Origin: Alicyclobacillus_A sp963788285
Lineage (GTDB): Bacteria; Bacillota; Bacilli; Alicyclobacillales; Alicyclobacillaceae
Length of the DNA: 64,000 bases
NCBI GenBank assembly: GCA_963788285.1
Contig: CAWBGB010000007.1
Span: forward strand, 558,001 to 622,000
Direction: 5' to 3'
The notes beneath the pieces are model-generated. The model saw only the letters and a list, made by a program, of their open reading frames with translations, searched no databases and was not told where the DNA came from. Below are positions 62,815 through 64,000 of the stretch, one piece after another. The translations under genes and the position numbers were made by a program. Within the stretch, counting starts at the first letter, position 1. Each line of letters starts with the position of its first letter.

Positions 62815-62968
62815 TTATATGGGCGCCTGGCCGGCTCTAGAAACAGTTTTCCGCCCTATGCGATGTTAGGGGAGATAGCGAGTGAAAATCCACGTCTTCG
62901 GATATTGGGGCACGTATCCGTCTACCGGGGAGGCCACAACCAGGTTTCTAGTCGAGTTGGACTTGTAA
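62815..62968 (+). pseudogene. Truncated duplicate of the metallo-hydrolase gene start
   Basis: About 150 bp match 50886-51033: TATGGGCG-CTGGCCGGCTCT, GAAACAGTTTT, then GTG at 62882 and KIHVFGYWGTYPSTGEATT. After 25 shared codons the frame stops at TAA (62966-62968). It includes the promoter-proximal region, so a 28-aa peptide could still be expressed, but the metal site is absent. Confidence 0.8.
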
Positions 62969-63183
62969 GGAGGTAACATTCATGCACTACGTTGAATTAA
63001 TTCAGTGATCGATAAAACTTGTAATGTTTGAGAAAAGTATCTGCCAATACACGAGACAGCTTTACCGTTTAAGATAAAGAGTAGAGGTTTTTGATGTGTT
63101 GGGTAGCATGCGTTTATAGTGCGCAAATTGATAGTGAAAGAAGTGCAAAGGGTGTATATCCTCTGCATTTCTGCCTTTCGCAT

Positions 63184-63191
63184 GGTATAAT
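63184..63191 (+). promoter_or_regulatory. Extended -10 promoter of the GntR gene
   Basis: TGGTATAAT, an extended -10 (TGn plus perfect TATAAT), about 50 nt before the start codon. No good -35 hexamer is present, as is common for extended -10 promoters. Confidence 0.5.
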
Positions 63192-63238
63192 ATTTCAAAA
63201 CAACTTGTAGTGATGTTATGATGTGTTGAGGTGGTTTC

Positions 63239-63967
63239 ATGAAAACTAGCATGCCATTGTATCACCATCTAAAGAACACGCTGATGCAACAAATTCAAAA
63301 TGGCAAGTGGTCACCGGGAGAGATGATTCCGTCGGAGCCGGAGCTTGCAAGGCAATATAACGTTAGTCGAACAACAGTACGGCAAGCTATTGGGGATTTG
63401 GTGTCTTCCGGATATCTCGTTCGACAACAAGGGAAAGGAACCTTTGTCGCCAAACGTAATAAGACTATGACTACTTCACCGTTATACGGGTTTGCAGAGG
63501 AACTACGTCAGCGTGGGCATGAGGTCGCCGTCAGAGTTCGTTCCATAGATATTACGCCATGTCCCCCCAATGTTGCGGCCGCACTGGGATTCCCATCTGT
63601 TCCAGTAGTTCATGTATCTCGGACAGCCCACCTAGGTAACACATGTATGTTTCATGAATCTTCCTATCTCGTACCTCCGAACAACACATCTCCACAGGAC
63701 CTGTTACAAAGAAAAGAGCTTTTCGACCACATTTACGGGTTCTTTGAGCAACATGGTGTAAAAATTGGACTCGCAAGGCAAACTGTCAGAGCAGAAAAAG
63801 CAACGGCAGAAGACACAGAAACATTACATGTGTCTTTGGGTGAGCCCGTCTTAGTTATAAGGAGAATCACTCAGGACATTACCGGAACGCCTCTGGAATT
63901 CTCTGAAGTTCGATATCCGGGTAGTTTGTATGAGTACGAAATCAATCTGCATCGGGAAGAAAGGTAG
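63239..63967 (+). CDS. GntR-family (HutC/FarR subfamily) transcriptional regulator
   Basis: A 242-aa repressor. The N-terminal winged helix contains MIPSEPELARQYNVSRTTVR, QAIGDLVSSGYLVRQQGKGT and FVAKRN. The C-terminal UTRA domain (LYGFAEELRQRGHEVAVRVR; PVLVIRRITQDITGTPLEFS) binds a small effector, often a sugar phosphate or amino acid. GAGGTGG lies just before the ATG. It is followed after 10 nt by the start of another gene, which it may regulate. Effector unknown. Confidence 0.93.
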   Translation: MKTSMPLYHHLKNTLMQQIQNGKWSPGEMIPSEPELARQYNVSRTTVRQAIGDLVSSGYLVRQQGKGTFVAKRNKTMTTSPLYGFAEELRQRGHEVAVRVRSIDITPCPPNVAAALGFPSVPVVHVSRTAHLGNTCMFHESSYLVPPNNTSPQDLLQRKELFDHIYGFFEQHGVKIGLARQTVRAEKATAEDTETLHVSLGEPVLVIRRITQDITGTPLEFSEVRYPGSLYEYEINLHREER

Positions 63968-63977
63968 GTGTGGGTTA

Positions 63978-64000
63978 ATGTCGGTTTTGTACAGACCACT
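63978..64000 (+). CDS. Start of a downstream gene, cut by the window edge
   Basis: ATG at 63978, with GGTAGGTGTGGG upstream, directly after the GntR stop. Only seven codons (MSVLYRP) are visible, so no identity can be given. Likely the operon partner and possible target of the GntR regulator. Confidence 0.4.

Noticed and set aside
62672..62869. A 65-codon hydrophobic frame just before the duplicated metallo-hydrolase fragment
   Set aside because: Its last third is the duplicated upstream region of the hydrolase gene read in another frame, so the product is probably accidental.

Overview
The window reads as chromosomal DNA of an aerobic, probably spore-forming Bacillota, most like the Alicyclobacillaceae. 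This rests on strong AGGAGG-type ribosome binding sites, frequent GTG/TTG starts, T-box leaders, ydaO-type c-di-AMP riboswitches with a KimA potassium importer, and a mid-GC composition (slightly above half G+C by eye). The genus assignment is inference. No tRNA, rRNA, CRISPR array or prophage was recognised.

Layout. 0.3-3 kb: cell wall (murF on minus, ddl on plus). 3.2-5.6 kb: c-di-AMP riboswitch and kimA. 5.7-8.3 kb: SHOCT membrane protein and an OmpR-type two-component pair. 8.3-11.3 kb: MoxR ATPase and VWA protein operon. 11.5-13.1 kb: DUF1450 protein and a decayed stretch. 13.1-15.1 kb: chorismate mutase and DAHP synthase behind two full T-boxes and one orphan T-box terminator module. 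15.2-18.6 kb: thioredoxin-reductase-like flavoprotein, prfC, a VTT-domain membrane protein. 18.7-19.8 kb: relics of a sugar ABC permease and a debranching enzyme. 19.9-25.4 kb: MFS exporter, DUF4031, NlpC/P60 hydrolase, acyl-CoA synthetase. 25.6-26.1 and 32.5-33.0 kb: two related riboswitch, terminator and small-ORF cassettes. 26.3-28.5 kb: broken phosphodiester glycosidase and a PHB-depolymerase-type esterase. 29.1-32.5 kb: glyoxylate bypass (small zinc-ribbon protein, aceB, aceA, 54-aa protein). 33.7-36.5 kb: frameshifted aldehyde dehydrogenase and a zinc alcohol dehydrogenase. 36.7-46.7 kb: small functional genes (GNAT, DUF3892, alkA, VTT protein, ATP-dependent DNA ligase) mixed with many broken genes (stalk-domain protein, FosB-like VOC, CopD, SCO, DinB, MFS). 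47.2-51.7 kb: PAS histidine kinase, glycerate kinase, small proteins, metallo-beta-lactamase-fold protein. 51.9-58.2 kb: fragments and three large AT-richer membrane glycosyltransferases, the last flanked by two IS256-family relics. 58.3-63 kb: IS relics, a COG4705/DUF347-type membrane protein, decayed coding DNA and a truncated duplicate of the metallo-hydrolase gene start. 63.2 kb to the end: GntR/HutC regulator and the first codons of a further gene.

Functionally the window combines peptidoglycan precursor synthesis, c-di-AMP-controlled potassium uptake, amino-acid-sensing control of aromatic biosynthesis, C2 assimilation (malate synthase and isocitrate lyase, with glycerate kinase 17 kb away) and alcohol/aldehyde oxidation. 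Two features stand out. One is the density of RNA regulation: one canonical c-di-AMP riboswitch, a related pair in front of a small unknown ORF family, and the stacked T-boxes. The other is the amount of gene decay: about a dozen genes carry frameshifts or stops, so either this is a decaying region or the assembly contains indel errors.
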